From NCBI RefSeq assembly GCF_934561205.1, contig NZ_CAKTFU010000005.1:1-64000 (forward strand): DNA of 64,000 bases, given 5' to 3'. Under the pieces are notes generated by a model. It was not told where the DNA came from and searched no databases. It saw nothing but the letters and a program-made list of their open reading frames with translations. Origin of the DNA: an uncultured Gemmiger sp. GTDB lineage: Bacteria > Bacillota > Clostridia > Oscillospirales > Ruminococcaceae. This document shows positions 33,561 to 41,710 of the stretch, piece after piece (positions within the stretch are counted from its first letter, which is position 1; each line of letters begins with the position of its first letter). The translations under genes and the position numbers were made by a program.

Positions 33561-34309
33561 TTGTTTTACAGACTGTCGCGGTGGCGTTTGCCATGTTTTC
33601 GGCATTGCCGATGCCGCAATTTGATTGGAACGAAAAAAACATGCGCTATGCGCTGTGTGCTTTCCCGCTGGTGGGGGTGGTTTGCGGGGCGCTTTGCTGT
33701 CTTTGCGGATCGCTGCCGCTGCCTGCGGCGGTCAAGGCGGCGGGGCTGTGTCTTTTGCCTGTGTGGGTAACCGGCGGCATCCACCTGGACGGCTATGCCG
33801 ACACCTGCGATGCACTCGCCAGTTACGGAGAACCCGCCAAAAAGCTGGAGATCCTGAAGGACCCCCACTGCGGGGCGTTTGCTGTTATACGGCTGTGCAG
33901 TTATTTTGTGGCCTATGCGGCGCTGTGCGCCTGTGTGCCGTTTACCCTGCGGGTCGGTGCGGTGTGGACATTGGCTCTGGTGGGGGAACGGGCATTGTCG
34001 GCGTTGGCGATTGCGGCGTTCCCGATGGCAAAGAACACCGGCCTTGCGCACACCTTTGCCACGGCGGCGGATCGTGCCCGCGTGCGAAAAATTCTGACGG
34101 TGCTGTGCGTAGCTGTATCGGCGGCACTTTTTGCCATGCACGGCGGGGCGCTGGTGTTGGCGGCCGGATGTGTGTTTGCGCGGTATTCCTTTGTGGCAAA
34201 GCGGCAGTTCGGCGGCATCACAGGGGATTTGGCAGGGTGGTTTTTGCAAAAATGCGAGATCTGGATGCTGGCGGCGCTGGCCGCCTGTCTGTGGCTGGGG
34301 GTGCTGTAA
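33557..34309 (+). CDS. cobS: Adenosylcobinamide-GDP ribazoletransferase (cobalamin synthase)
   Basis: A 250-residue integral membrane protein that joins the lower-ligand nucleotide to GDP-cobinamide. MFSALPMPQFDWNEKNMRYAL at the start, the metal-binding GGIHLDGYADTCDALAS near residue 72, KDPHCGAFAV near 100, and about six membrane helices are typical. The start is a TTG overlapping the cobU stop, with AGAGGGA seven bases upstream. Confidence 0.9.
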   Translation: MIVLQTVAVAFAMFSALPMPQFDWNEKNMRYALCAFPLVGVVCGALCCLCGSLPLPAAVKAAGLCLLPVWVTGGIHLDGYADTCDALASYGEPAKKLEILKDPHCGAFAVIRLCSYFVAYAALCACVPFTLRVGAVWTLALVGERALSALAIAAFPMAKNTGLAHTFATAADRARVRKILTVLCVAVSAALFAMHGGALVLAAGCVFARYSFVAKRQFGGITGDLAGWFLQKCEIWMLAALAACLWLGVL

Positions 34310-34627
34310 ATGCTGTTTATCACGGGGCCGCTGTACAGCGGAAAGCGCACCTTTGCGCAAAAATTTAACGGTACAAAGCGGTTCGAGGTGCAGGAATTGG
34401 CGGCTGATGCGGTGGATTTGCAAGCCCTGGCCGAGGAACTGGCCGCCTATGATGTTGTGACCGCTGCCGAGGTGGGCGGCGGTGTTGTGCCTGTGGAGGC
34501 CGCACAGCGCGCTGCACGGGAAAAGGCAGGGCGGCTTGCCTGCCTGCTGGCAGAACGTGCCGACTGCGTTGTACAGATGTTTTGTGGCCTGCCCACTGTT
34601 TTGAAAGGAGATTTGCCTACATGCTAG
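34310..34627 (+). CDS. Short CobU-like protein
   Basis: A 105-residue protein related to adenosylcobinamide kinase but only about 60 percent of its length. It keeps a P-loop (ITGPLYSGKRTFAQKF), a core segment AAEVGGGVVPVEAAQRAARE and the C-terminal VVQMFCGLPTVLKG. It lacks the middle part with the GMP-accepting histidine and DLGNL motif. It starts directly after the cobS stop and overlaps cobC by seven bases, so it is translated with the pathway. It may assist or regulate CobU or be a remnant; its complete frame in a tight operon favours function. Confidence 0.65.
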   Translation: MLFITGPLYSGKRTFAQKFNGTKRFEVQELAADAVDLQALAEELAAYDVVTAAEVGGGVVPVEAAQRAAREKAGRLACLLAERADCVVQMFCGLPTVLKGDLPTC

Positions 34628-35220
34628 TGTATCTTTTGCGCCACGGCCTGACCGAATATAACGCCGAAAAACGCTACCAGGGGCAGCGGGATATCCCGCT
34701 GTCGGCGCAAGGGCGCGCCCAACTGCGCCGCGCCGATATTGAACCCCAGGTTGTTTATGTTTCCACATTGCAGCGCACACAGCAAACCGCACGCGTGCTG
34801 TTTCCCTGTGCAAAGCTCGTGGCGGTGGACGGGCTGAAGGAGATGAACTTCGGCAGCTTTGAGGGTCGCAACTACATAGAGATGGAACATGACCCTGATT
34901 ATCTGGCCTGGGTGGCCGCCAACTGTGAAAGCCAATGCCCCGACGGGGAGCGCAAGGATGAATTTTCGCAGCGCATCTGCGCGACGTTTGCCGCACTGGT
35001 GGACAAGGCCTTGGCCGACGGTGAACCGATGCTGGTCATTTTGGCGCATGGCGGTACACAAATGGCAGCGATGGAGCGCTTTGCCCTGCCGCATCGGGAT
35101 TACTACGACTGGTGCGGCCCCAATGCCGGGGGTTTTGTGTTGGACGCACGGGACTGGGCAGAAAAGCGTGTTTTGCACCTGGTCAAAACGGTGCAGTACA
35201 CCAAGGGGGCAGAATGTTGA
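34621..35220 (+). CDS. cobC: Alpha-ribazole phosphatase, histidine phosphatase family
   Basis: A 199-residue phosphoglycerate-mutase-like phosphatase that removes phosphate from the lower-ligand nucleotide or cobalamin phosphate. The RHG motif is LLRHGLTEYN near residue 8, followed by STLQRTQQTA near 50 and LAHGGTQMAAME near 140. ATG 34621 sits behind AAAGGAG. The N-terminal extension in the same frame overlaps the previous gene and is not real. Confidence 0.85.
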   Translation: MLVYLLRHGLTEYNAEKRYQGQRDIPLSAQGRAQLRRADIEPQVVYVSTLQRTQQTARVLFPCAKLVAVDGLKEMNFGSFEGRNYIEMEHDPDYLAWVAANCESQCPDGERKDEFSQRICATFAALVDKALADGEPMLVILAHGGTQMAAMERFALPHRDYYDWCGPNAGGFVLDARDWAEKRVLHLVKTVQYTKGAEC

Positions 35221-36173
35221 TTCTTATGGCGGTGCCCGCCGCCTTTTTGCTGGATACCCTGTTTGGAGACCCGACATGGCTGCCCCACCCGGTGGTATTT
35301 ATGGGGCGCTGCATCTCTCGTCTGGAAAAAGCCCTGCGCGCCGTTCTGCCCAAAACACCGCGCGGCGAATGGGCAGGAGGATGCATTGTGGCAGCGGTTC
35401 TGCCGCTGGGCACCTTTATGCTGACATCATTGGCCTGCGCGGCGGCCGCACGGCTGCACCCGATGCTGGGGCTGGGTCTGCAGGTGTTCTGGTGTGCCCA
35501 GGCGCTGGCTGCCAGGGGGCTTGCGCAGGAAAGCGGCAGAGTCTACCGTGAGCTGATCAAAAAGGATCTGCCTGCCGCGCGGCAGGCTGTGGCGCGCATT
35601 GTGGGGCGTGATACGGAAAACTTAACGGCCGAGGGCGTGACCAAGGCTGCCATCGAAACGGTTGCCGAGAATGCAAGCGACGGCGTGATCGCACCGCTCT
35701 TGTACATGCTGGTTGGCGGGGCACCGCTGGCGCTGACCTACAAGGCCATCAATACCATGGACAGTATGCTGGGGTATAAAAACAGCAAATATTTGTATTT
35801 TGGACGTTGTGCCGCTAAATTGGACGACGTCGCCAACTGGCTGCCCAGCCGTGTGGCTGCACTTTTGTGGGTGGCGGCTGCGGCGCTTACGGGCGGCGAT
35901 GCCAAGGGTGCGTGGCGCATTTGGCGGCGTGACCGCCGCAACCATGCAAGCCCCAACAGTGCCCAGACCGAAAGCGCCTGTGCGGGCGCACTGGGTGTGC
36001 AGCTGGCGGGGCCGGCCTACTATTTTGGAGAGTATTACGACAAGCCGACCATCGGCGATGCGCAGCGGGCCGTGGAACCTGAGGATATCCTGCGGGCAAA
36101 CCGCATGATGTATGCCGATAGCCTGTTGGCACTGGCGCTGGGTCTTGCTGTGCGGGCGATTCTTGTTTTGTGA
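35214..36173 (+). CDS. cbiB: Adenosylcobinamide-phosphate synthase
   Basis: A 319-residue membrane enzyme that attaches aminopropanol phosphate to adenosylcobyric acid. The N-terminus DTLFGDPTWLPHPVVFMGR is diagnostic; TVAENASDGVIAPLLYM near residue 145 and INTMDSMLGYKNSKY near 178 are also CbiB motifs. Four to five membrane segments are predicted. It overlaps cobC by seven bases. Confidence 0.93.
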   Translation: MLILMAVPAAFLLDTLFGDPTWLPHPVVFMGRCISRLEKALRAVLPKTPRGEWAGGCIVAAVLPLGTFMLTSLACAAAARLHPMLGLGLQVFWCAQALAARGLAQESGRVYRELIKKDLPAARQAVARIVGRDTENLTAEGVTKAAIETVAENASDGVIAPLLYMLVGGAPLALTYKAINTMDSMLGYKNSKYLYFGRCAAKLDDVANWLPSRVAALLWVAAAALTGGDAKGAWRIWRRDRRNHASPNSAQTESACAGALGVQLAGPAYYFGEYYDKPTIGDAQRAVEPEDILRANRMMYADSLLALALGLAVRAILVL

Positions 36174-36183
36174 GGAAGGTAAA

Positions 36184-37236
36184 ATGGAGTTAGTACACGG
36201 TGGGGATTGGGCGGGCTACCGCGCGGAATTCGGGCGGGACGCACTGGATTTTTCTGCCAACGTCAGTCCGCTGGGACTTCCTGCCGGGGTGGCGGCGGCC
36301 ATCACGGCGGCGCTTTCCACGGCGGATCGCTACCCCGACCCGCTGTGCCGCGCACTGTGTGCCAGGCTGGCCGAGGCCGAGGGCGTTGCAGGGGAGCATA
36401 TTTTGTGCGGCAACGGCGCGGCAGATCTGATTTTTCGGCTGGCAGCGGCACTTCGACCCCGCCGTGCCCTGATTCCGACACCGACCTTTGCCGAGTATGC
36501 GGCTGCTTTGCATACGGTAAACTGCGATATAACGTACTATATATTGTACGAAGCAGACGATTTTGCCCTGACGGATGCCTTTATAGACGCTGTGACGCGG
36601 GACACGGATGTGGTTTTTCTCTGTCAGCCCAATAACCCCACGGGGCGCATCACCCCGCCCTTGGTCGTGAAAAGGCTGCTGCAACGCTGTGCGGAAAACG
36701 GTGCCGTGCTGGTGGTGGACGAATGTTTTTTGGACTTTTCGGCAGGGCGTGCGGCGCTGACAGCTAAGGCATTTTTGCGGGAATACCCGAATCTTATCAT
36801 CCTGAAAGCATTCACCAAGCTGTATGCCATGGCAGGGGTGCGGCTGGGATATGCGCTGTGTTCCGACACGGAACTTCTTGACAAAATGCGTGCGGCGGGG
36901 CAGCCGTGGGCTGTGTCGAGCCTGGCCCAGGCGGCGGGCGTGGCCGCCCTGAACGAGACAGCTTACGCTGATGCGGTTCGCGCCCTGGTTGCCGAGCAGC
37001 GGCCGATGCTGGCTGCCGGGCTGCGCGCCTTGGGGCTGCGCGTCATAGAGGGCAGTGCCAATTTTTTGCTGTTCCGTGCACCTGCCGATTTCGGGCAAAA
37101 GCTGCGGAAAAAGGGGGCAGTTGTGCGCAGCTGCGGCAATTACGCGGGGCTTGACGATACCTGGTATCGCACGGCGGTGCGCACCGAGAGGGAAAATCGG
37201 CAGCTGCTGCGCCTGATGAAAGAGGTACTGGCATGA
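36184..37236 (+). CDS. cobD: L-threonine-O-3-phosphate decarboxylase
   Basis: A 350-residue PLP enzyme of the aspartate aminotransferase superfamily that makes aminopropanol phosphate for CbiB. LDFSANVSPLGLP near residue 20, FLCQPNNPTGRITPP near 145, and LKAFTKLYAMAGVRLGY near 208 with the PLP lysine. It follows cbiB by ten bases with GAGGAAGG as binding site. Confidence 0.9.
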   Translation: MELVHGGDWAGYRAEFGRDALDFSANVSPLGLPAGVAAAITAALSTADRYPDPLCRALCARLAEAEGVAGEHILCGNGAADLIFRLAAALRPRRALIPTPTFAEYAAALHTVNCDITYYILYEADDFALTDAFIDAVTRDTDVVFLCQPNNPTGRITPPLVVKRLLQRCAENGAVLVVDECFLDFSAGRAALTAKAFLREYPNLIILKAFTKLYAMAGVRLGYALCSDTELLDKMRAAGQPWAVSSLAQAAGVAALNETAYADAVRALVAEQRPMLAAGLRALGLRVIEGSANFLLFRAPADFGQKLRKKGAVVRSCGNYAGLDDTWYRTAVRTERENRQLLRLMKEVLA

Positions 37237-38726
37237 GCAAGGCAAAATGTATCATGGTGCAGGGCACGATGAGCGGTGCGGGCAAAAGCCTGTTGTGTAC
37301 GGCGCTTTGCCGTATTTTTGCGCAGGACGGCTACAGGGTCGCCCCTTTCAAGAGCCAGAACATGGCGCTGAACAGCTTTGTGACGCGTGATGGGCTGGAA
37401 ATGGGACGTGCCCAGGTGGTACAGGCCCAGGCTGCCGGTGTTGAGCCGGATGTGCGGATGAACCCCATTTTGCTGAAACCCAGCAGTGATGTGGGCAGCC
37501 AGGTCATTGTCAACGGTGAGGTGCGCGGTGACATGCCCGCGCGGGAATATTTCCGCCATAAGAAAGAGCTGATTCCCGATATTTTGCGTGCCTACGAAAG
37601 CCTTGCGCAGGAAAATGACATTCTGGTTATTGAGGGGGCAGGCAGCCCGGCAGAAATCAACCTGAAGGCTGATGACATCGTTAATATGGGGCTGGCAAAG
37701 CTGGTCGATGCGCCCGTACTGCTGGTCGGGGATATTGACCGCGGCGGAGTGTTTGCCCAGTTGTACGGTACGGTAGCTCTGCTGGATGAGGACGAACGGG
37801 CGCGTATCTGCGGGCTGGTCATCAATAAATTTCGCGGGGATGTGGAAATTTTGCGGCCGGCTCTTGCCATGCTGGAGCAAAAGACAAACCTGCCTGTGCT
37901 GGGTGTCGTGCCGTACACCCGCGCGGATATCGAGGACGAGGACTCGTTATCCGAACGGCTGCAGAGCAGCAAGGCAGTCAAGCCGCTGGATATTGCCGTT
38001 GTGCGTCTGCCGCATATCTCCAATTTTACAGATTTTATGCCGTTGGAGCAGCATCCGCTTTTAGGGGTGCGCTATGTGCAGAACGTGCGGGAACAGGGAA
38101 CGCCGGATCTTGTAGTTCTGCCCGGAACCAAAAATACCGTCGATGACCTTCTGTGGCTGCGGCAGAGTGGGCTGGAAACGGCGGTGCAAAAGCTGGCAAA
38201 GCGCGGCACGCCGATTTTAGGTGTCTGCGGCGGGTATCAGATGCTGGGATGTACGCTCGACGATACGCGGGGCCGTGAGGGCGGACATCCGCAGACGCTG
38301 CGTGGGCTGGGACTGCTGCCGACGGACACGGTCTTTACCGCTGAAAAGCGCCGTGCACAGGTTACGGCCGTGACGTGCGACCCCTTGGCGGGGGCGGCAC
38401 TGACGGGATATGAAATACACACGGGCCGCACGAATGTGCGGGGGGCACCGTTCTGCACGCTGGCGGACGGTACGCCGGAGGGTTGTGTGCAGGGAAACGT
38501 TTTTGGCACCTACCTGCACGGTTTGTTTGACAGCGGCGAGCTGACCGAAAAACTGGCAGGATTCCTCTGTGAAAGAAAGGGCCTTGCCCCCGAAACCGCT
38601 GAACCGATATCCATGGAAAAATACCGCCGGCAGCAGTTTGATTTGCTGGCTGACAGTGTACGGGCGGCGCTGGATATGCGCGCTGTTTATGCCGCTATGG
38701 GAATAGAACGGGAGGAACATGTATGA
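37233..38726 (+). CDS. cbiP: Adenosylcobyric acid synthase
   Basis: A 497-residue amidotransferase that amidates four side chains. The P-loop is VQGTMSGAGKSLLCTALC, the N-terminal domain has FKSQNMALNSFVT, and the glutaminase domain has the nucleophile motif GVCGGYQMLG near residue 330 and YLHGLFDSGE near 428. The length fits CobQ/CbiP. It overlaps cobD and cbiC by four bases each. Confidence 0.94.
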   Translation: MSKAKCIMVQGTMSGAGKSLLCTALCRIFAQDGYRVAPFKSQNMALNSFVTRDGLEMGRAQVVQAQAAGVEPDVRMNPILLKPSSDVGSQVIVNGEVRGDMPAREYFRHKKELIPDILRAYESLAQENDILVIEGAGSPAEINLKADDIVNMGLAKLVDAPVLLVGDIDRGGVFAQLYGTVALLDEDERARICGLVINKFRGDVEILRPALAMLEQKTNLPVLGVVPYTRADIEDEDSLSERLQSSKAVKPLDIAVVRLPHISNFTDFMPLEQHPLLGVRYVQNVREQGTPDLVVLPGTKNTVDDLLWLRQSGLETAVQKLAKRGTPILGVCGGYQMLGCTLDDTRGREGGHPQTLRGLGLLPTDTVFTAEKRRAQVTAVTCDPLAGAALTGYEIHTGRTNVRGAPFCTLADGTPEGCVQGNVFGTYLHGLFDSGELTEKLAGFLCERKGLAPETAEPISMEKYRRQQFDLLADSVRAALDMRAVYAAMGIEREEHV

Positions 38727-39391
38727 CACCGCAGCATCATCTGCCCGCCGATATTGAGCGAACCAGCATGGCCATTATCACAGCCGAGTTGGCTGCGCGC
38801 GGGCTGGCTATCGCACCAGAAAATGCGGCGGTAGTCAAGCGTGTTATCCACACGACGGCAGATTTCGACTACGCCGAAAACTTGCGATTTACGCCCGATG
38901 CCGTGACGATCGGCGGGAAGGCTGTGCGCGGCGGGACCATTATCACGGATACCAACATGGCGCTGGCGGGCATCAGCAAGGCGGGGCTTGCCAAGCTGGG
39001 CGGGCGGGCACTCTGCTTTATGGCAGACCCCGCCGTGGCTGAGGCGGCCGCAGCCGCAGGCACCACACGAGCGGTAGCTGCCATGCACAAGGCAGCGCGG
39101 GAATACCCCGGCGCGGTGCTGGCGGTGGGCAATGCGCCCACAGCGCTTTTGACCATTGCCGAGGAAATTGAGGCCGGACTGCGCCCGGCCTTGGTTATTG
39201 CGGTGCCGGTGGGATTTGTAAATGTGGTGGAAAGTAAGCAGCGTCTGTTTGCCGCCTGTACCCGATACGGTGTGCCTGCCATTGCAGCCATGGGGCGCAA
39301 GGGCGGCAGCAATGTGGCGGCGGCGATATGCAATGCGCTGCTTTACTCTGCCGCCGAAATGCTGGACCCCAAGGCGCGCGGCTGGCAGTGA
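38723..39391 (+). CDS. cbiC: Cobalt-precorrin-8 methylmutase
   Basis: A 222-residue mutase that moves the methyl from C11 to C12. VVKRVIHTTADFDYAENL near residue 37 has the catalytic histidine, and VIAVPVGFVNVVESKQRL near 155 is conserved. It is the last gene of the cobalamin operon. No clear terminator follows; a separate promoter overlaps its end. Confidence 0.93.
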   Translation: MTPQHHLPADIERTSMAIITAELAARGLAIAPENAAVVKRVIHTTADFDYAENLRFTPDAVTIGGKAVRGGTIITDTNMALAGISKAGLAKLGGRALCFMADPAVAEAAAAAGTTRAVAAMHKAAREYPGAVLAVGNAPTALLTIAEEIEAGLRPALVIAVPVGFVNVVESKQRLFAACTRYGVPAIAAMGRKGGSNVAAAICNALLYSAAEMLDPKARGWQ

Positions 39392-39393
39392 AA

Positions 39394-39422
39394 TTGACAG
39401 CCGCCTGCAAATGCGGTATAGT
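39394..39422 (+). promoter_or_regulatory. Promoter of the OadB-like microprotein gene
   Basis: TTGACA (39394-39399), a 17-base spacer and TATAGT (39417-39422) begin three bases after the cbiC stop. This gives the small gene its own near-consensus promoter. Confidence 0.65.
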
Positions 39423-39449
39423 GGTACAAAACAAACGGAGAATACGGCT

Positions 39450-39668
39450 ATGAAAAAGACAAAACTGTTTACCGTCGTTTTACTTGCCGCCATTGCGATT
39501 GCCGCGGTCATGGCGTTTTGCTTCACACAGGCTAACACGGTGGGAGTTATCGGCGGGGCTGACGGCCCGACGGCAATTTTTGTCACAACAAAATGGGAAC
39601 CATGGCTTTTGCTGCCGCTTGCCGCCGTAGCTGCGGCCTGTGTATATTTTTACAGGAAAAAGAAGTGA
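39450..39668 (+). CDS. Membrane microprotein with an OadB-like GADGPT motif
   Basis: A 72-residue protein with two predicted membrane helices (about 5-27 and 50-66) joined by VGVIGGADGPTAIFVTTKW. That central motif closely resembles the conserved re-entrant segment of the beta subunit of sodium-translocating decarboxylases (OadB/GcdB), where it lies near the ion path. The rest of OadB, some 300 residues, is absent, and no decarboxylase gene is nearby. ACGGAG precedes the ATG. Role unknown; ion-related function is only a hypothesis. Confidence 0.7.
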   Translation: MKKTKLFTVVLLAAIAIAAVMAFCFTQANTVGVIGGADGPTAIFVTTKWEPWLLLPLAAVAAACVYFYRKKK

Positions 39669-39710
39669 CGCAGAATCGTCTCGTTAATTTATCTACTTAC
39701 GCAAAAGCCC

Positions 39711-39740
39711 TTGTGCAGGGCCGCCACCCTTTGCTATACT
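39711..39740 (+). promoter_or_regulatory. Promoter of the aromatic-acid-exporter-like gene
   Basis: TTGTGC (39711-39716), an 18-base spacer and TATACT (39735-39740). Confidence 0.5.
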
Positions 39741-39772
39741 AAAAGCATCTTGTAAGAGAGGGGAACGGTACC

Positions 39773-40312
39773 ATGCATCCGTTACAGCATCCGAATTTTC
39801 GACTTCATGTGGGGTGGCGCACGATAAAAACCGCCGTTACCGCCATGCTGGTGGCCATGGTGTACTGCCTGCTGGATCGTAATCCGGCCTTTGCCTGCAT
39901 CGGCGTTATCTTTGGTATGGGGGCTGATAAGCAGGAGTCCATCCAAAACGGCGGCAACCGCCTGTGGGGTACGATGATCGGCGGACTGCTGTCCATTGCG
40001 GTATTTTGGTTGTATCTGCAATGGTTCCCACAGGGCGGACATACGGTGTACCTGGCCATGCTGCTGGGCGGGGCCATTGTGGTGCTGATTTTGCTGTGCC
40101 AGTATTTTTGGCCGGGCGGGGTGCAGCCGGGCGGCGTGGTGCTGTGTATTGTGCTGTTCAGCACCCCCATTGACACCTATGTCAGTTATGCGCTGAACCG
40201 TATTTTTGATACGGGTATCGGTGTGATCGCGGCGTTTGCGGTAAACTACTTTTTGCCGCGGGCGCGGGTCGTGGCACTGCGCAGCAGGGTGGAAGGCGTA
40301 TTCAAAAAATAA
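39773..40312 (+). CDS. Small membrane protein of the aromatic acid exporter / FUSC type
   Basis: A 179-residue protein with about five hydrophobic segments. The N-terminal WRTIKTAVTAMLVAMVYCLL and the IGVIFGMGADKQESIQNGGN stretch resemble the N-terminal membrane unit of ArAE/YgaE-type proteins. These exporters are normally longer and end in a cytosolic domain, so this is a short form. The substrate is unknown. It forms a single unit ended by the terminator at 40325. Confidence 0.65.
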   Translation: MHPLQHPNFRLHVGWRTIKTAVTAMLVAMVYCLLDRNPAFACIGVIFGMGADKQESIQNGGNRLWGTMIGGLLSIAVFWLYLQWFPQGGHTVYLAMLLGGAIVVLILLCQYFWPGGVQPGGVVLCIVLFSTPIDTYVSYALNRIFDTGIGVIAAFAVNYFLPRARVVALRSRVEGVFKK

Positions 40313-40324
40313 TGTGATGAAAAG

Positions 40325-40363
40325 GGTGCTCCTGCCGATTTCGGCACAGAGCACCTTTTTTTT
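40325..40363 (+). terminator. Terminator after the exporter-like gene
   Basis: GGTGCTC (40325-40331) pairs with GAGCACC (40349-40355), followed by eight T. Confidence 0.8.
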
Positions 40364-40372
40364 GTCCCGCGC

Positions 40373-40401
40373 TTGACAGGAGCGGGAAAACGTGTTACTA
40401 T
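40373..40401 (+). promoter_or_regulatory. Promoter of the MarR-TSUP operon
   Basis: TTGACA (40373-40378), a 17-base spacer and TACTAT (40396-40401), about 45 bases upstream of the MarR-type gene. Confidence 0.65.
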
Positions 40402-40445
40402 ATACTTCAAAATTGAACTGTCTAAAAATGAAAGGAAGAATGCAG

Positions 40446-40880
40446 ATGTACGCCGGTATAGAAGTCCTGCAGAAAACATCTCTTGCCTACAACGCCTTTT
40501 GCAAGCCGTTGTGCAGCGAATTGGGTTTGCCGCAGACAGCGCTGGATATCCTGCTGTTTCTGGCCAACAACCCCCGCTATAAGACAGCCCGCGATGTGGT
40601 GGAGGTGCGGCATATCAAGGCAAACCTTGTGTCGGTCAATGTGAACCGTCTGGTCGATGAAGGATATCTTGTTCGTCTGCCTGTGCAGGGCGACCGCCGT
40701 AAGACAGAGCTTGCCTGTACCGAAAAGGCGCAAGCTGTTATCGCTCGCGGGCGGCAAAGGCAGGCGGATTTTCAGGCTGCATTGTTTGGCGGCATCGATG
40801 CGCAAAGCCGTGAGGCATTTTCTGAAACACTGCGCAGCATCGAAAGAAATCTTGACGAAATCATGAAGGAGAACGGTTAA
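40446..40880 (+). CDS. MarR-family transcriptional regulator
   Basis: A 144-residue winged helix-turn-helix regulator: LPQTALDILLFLANNP, then ARDVVEVRHIKANLVSVNVNR (central part, recognition helix) and the wing with RLPVQGDRRKTEL, near residues 28-85. It lies directly before a TauE/SafE-like exporter gene and probably controls it. Of three close in-frame ATGs the third was taken because of spacing to AAAGGA; 40440 is also possible. Confidence 0.85.
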   Translation: MYAGIEVLQKTSLAYNAFCKPLCSELGLPQTALDILLFLANNPRYKTARDVVEVRHIKANLVSVNVNRLVDEGYLVRLPVQGDRRKTELACTEKAQAVIARGRQRQADFQAALFGGIDAQSREAFSETLRSIERNLDEIMKENG

Positions 40881-41657
40881 ATGCAGTTTATCATTACCCT
40901 GTTGGTCACCTTTTTTGCCGGTATGGGGGCCGGCCTCGGCACAGGCTTTGCGGGCATGAGTGCGGCGGCGGTCATCAGCCCGATGCTTATCACCTTTTTG
41001 CATATGGACCCGTATATGGCGGTGGGCATTGCGCTTTCCTCCGACGTGCTGGCCAGCGCAGTTTCTGCCTACACCTACCATAAAAATAAAAACCTGGACA
41101 TCAGAAACGGCTTGATCATGATGGCCAGTGTGCTGACCTTTACCGTAGTGGGCAGCTACATTGCCAGCCTGCTGCCGTCGGCAACCATGGGCAGCTTTTC
41201 GGTGTTTATGACCTTCCTGCTGGGCGTCAAGTTTATTGTGCGCCCTGTCATGACCACCAAGGAGGCTATGCAAAATGTTTCTGCCAAAAAGCGCGCCGTA
41301 CAGTCGTTTTTTTGCGGCATGCTTATCGGCTTTATCTGCGGCTTTGTGGGCGCGGGCGGCGGTATGATGATGCTGCTGATCCTGACCGGTGTTCTGGGCT
41401 ATGAGCTGAAAACCGCCGTGGGTACCAGCGTATTTATTATGACCTTTACGGCATTGACGGGCGCAGCCTCGCACTTTGCCATAGGCGGTGCGCCGGATTG
41501 GCCGGTTTTTGTGCTGTGCGTCGTGTTCACGCTGCTGTGGGCACGCATCGCCGCCGTATTTGCCAACAAGGCAAAGCCTGCCACGCTGAACCGCGCAACG
41601 GGCGTGGTGCTGGTCGTGCTGGGGCTGGTTATTATGGGCTTTAATCTGATTGCCTAA
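40881..41657 (+). CDS. Sulfite exporter TauE/SafE family protein (TSUP)
   Basis: A 258-residue membrane protein with about eight helices. The family's repeated glycine-rich stretches are visible: AGMGAGLGTGFAGMSAAAV near the N-terminus and FVGAGGGMMMLLILTGVLGY near residue 155. Members export sulfite, sulfoacetate or other small anions; the substrate here is unknown. The ATG follows the MarR-type stop codon without a gap, so the two are one operon. Confidence 0.85.
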   Translation: MQFIITLLVTFFAGMGAGLGTGFAGMSAAAVISPMLITFLHMDPYMAVGIALSSDVLASAVSAYTYHKNKNLDIRNGLIMMASVLTFTVVGSYIASLLPSATMGSFSVFMTFLLGVKFIVRPVMTTKEAMQNVSAKKRAVQSFFCGMLIGFICGFVGAGGGMMMLLILTGVLGYELKTAVGTSVFIMTFTALTGAASHFAIGGAPDWPVFVLCVVFTLLWARIAAVFANKAKPATLNRATGVVLVVLGLVIMGFNLIA

Positions 41658-41672
41658 AGAGAATCGTATATT

Positions 41673-41710
41673 ACAAAACCGCCTCCGGAAAAATTCGGAG
41701 GCGGTTTTGT
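41673..41710. terminator. Bidirectional terminator between TSUP and a minus-strand lipoprotein gene
   Basis: Perfect 15-base arms (41673-41687 and 41696-41710) with A-rich and T-rich flanks serve both convergent genes. Confidence 0.85.
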
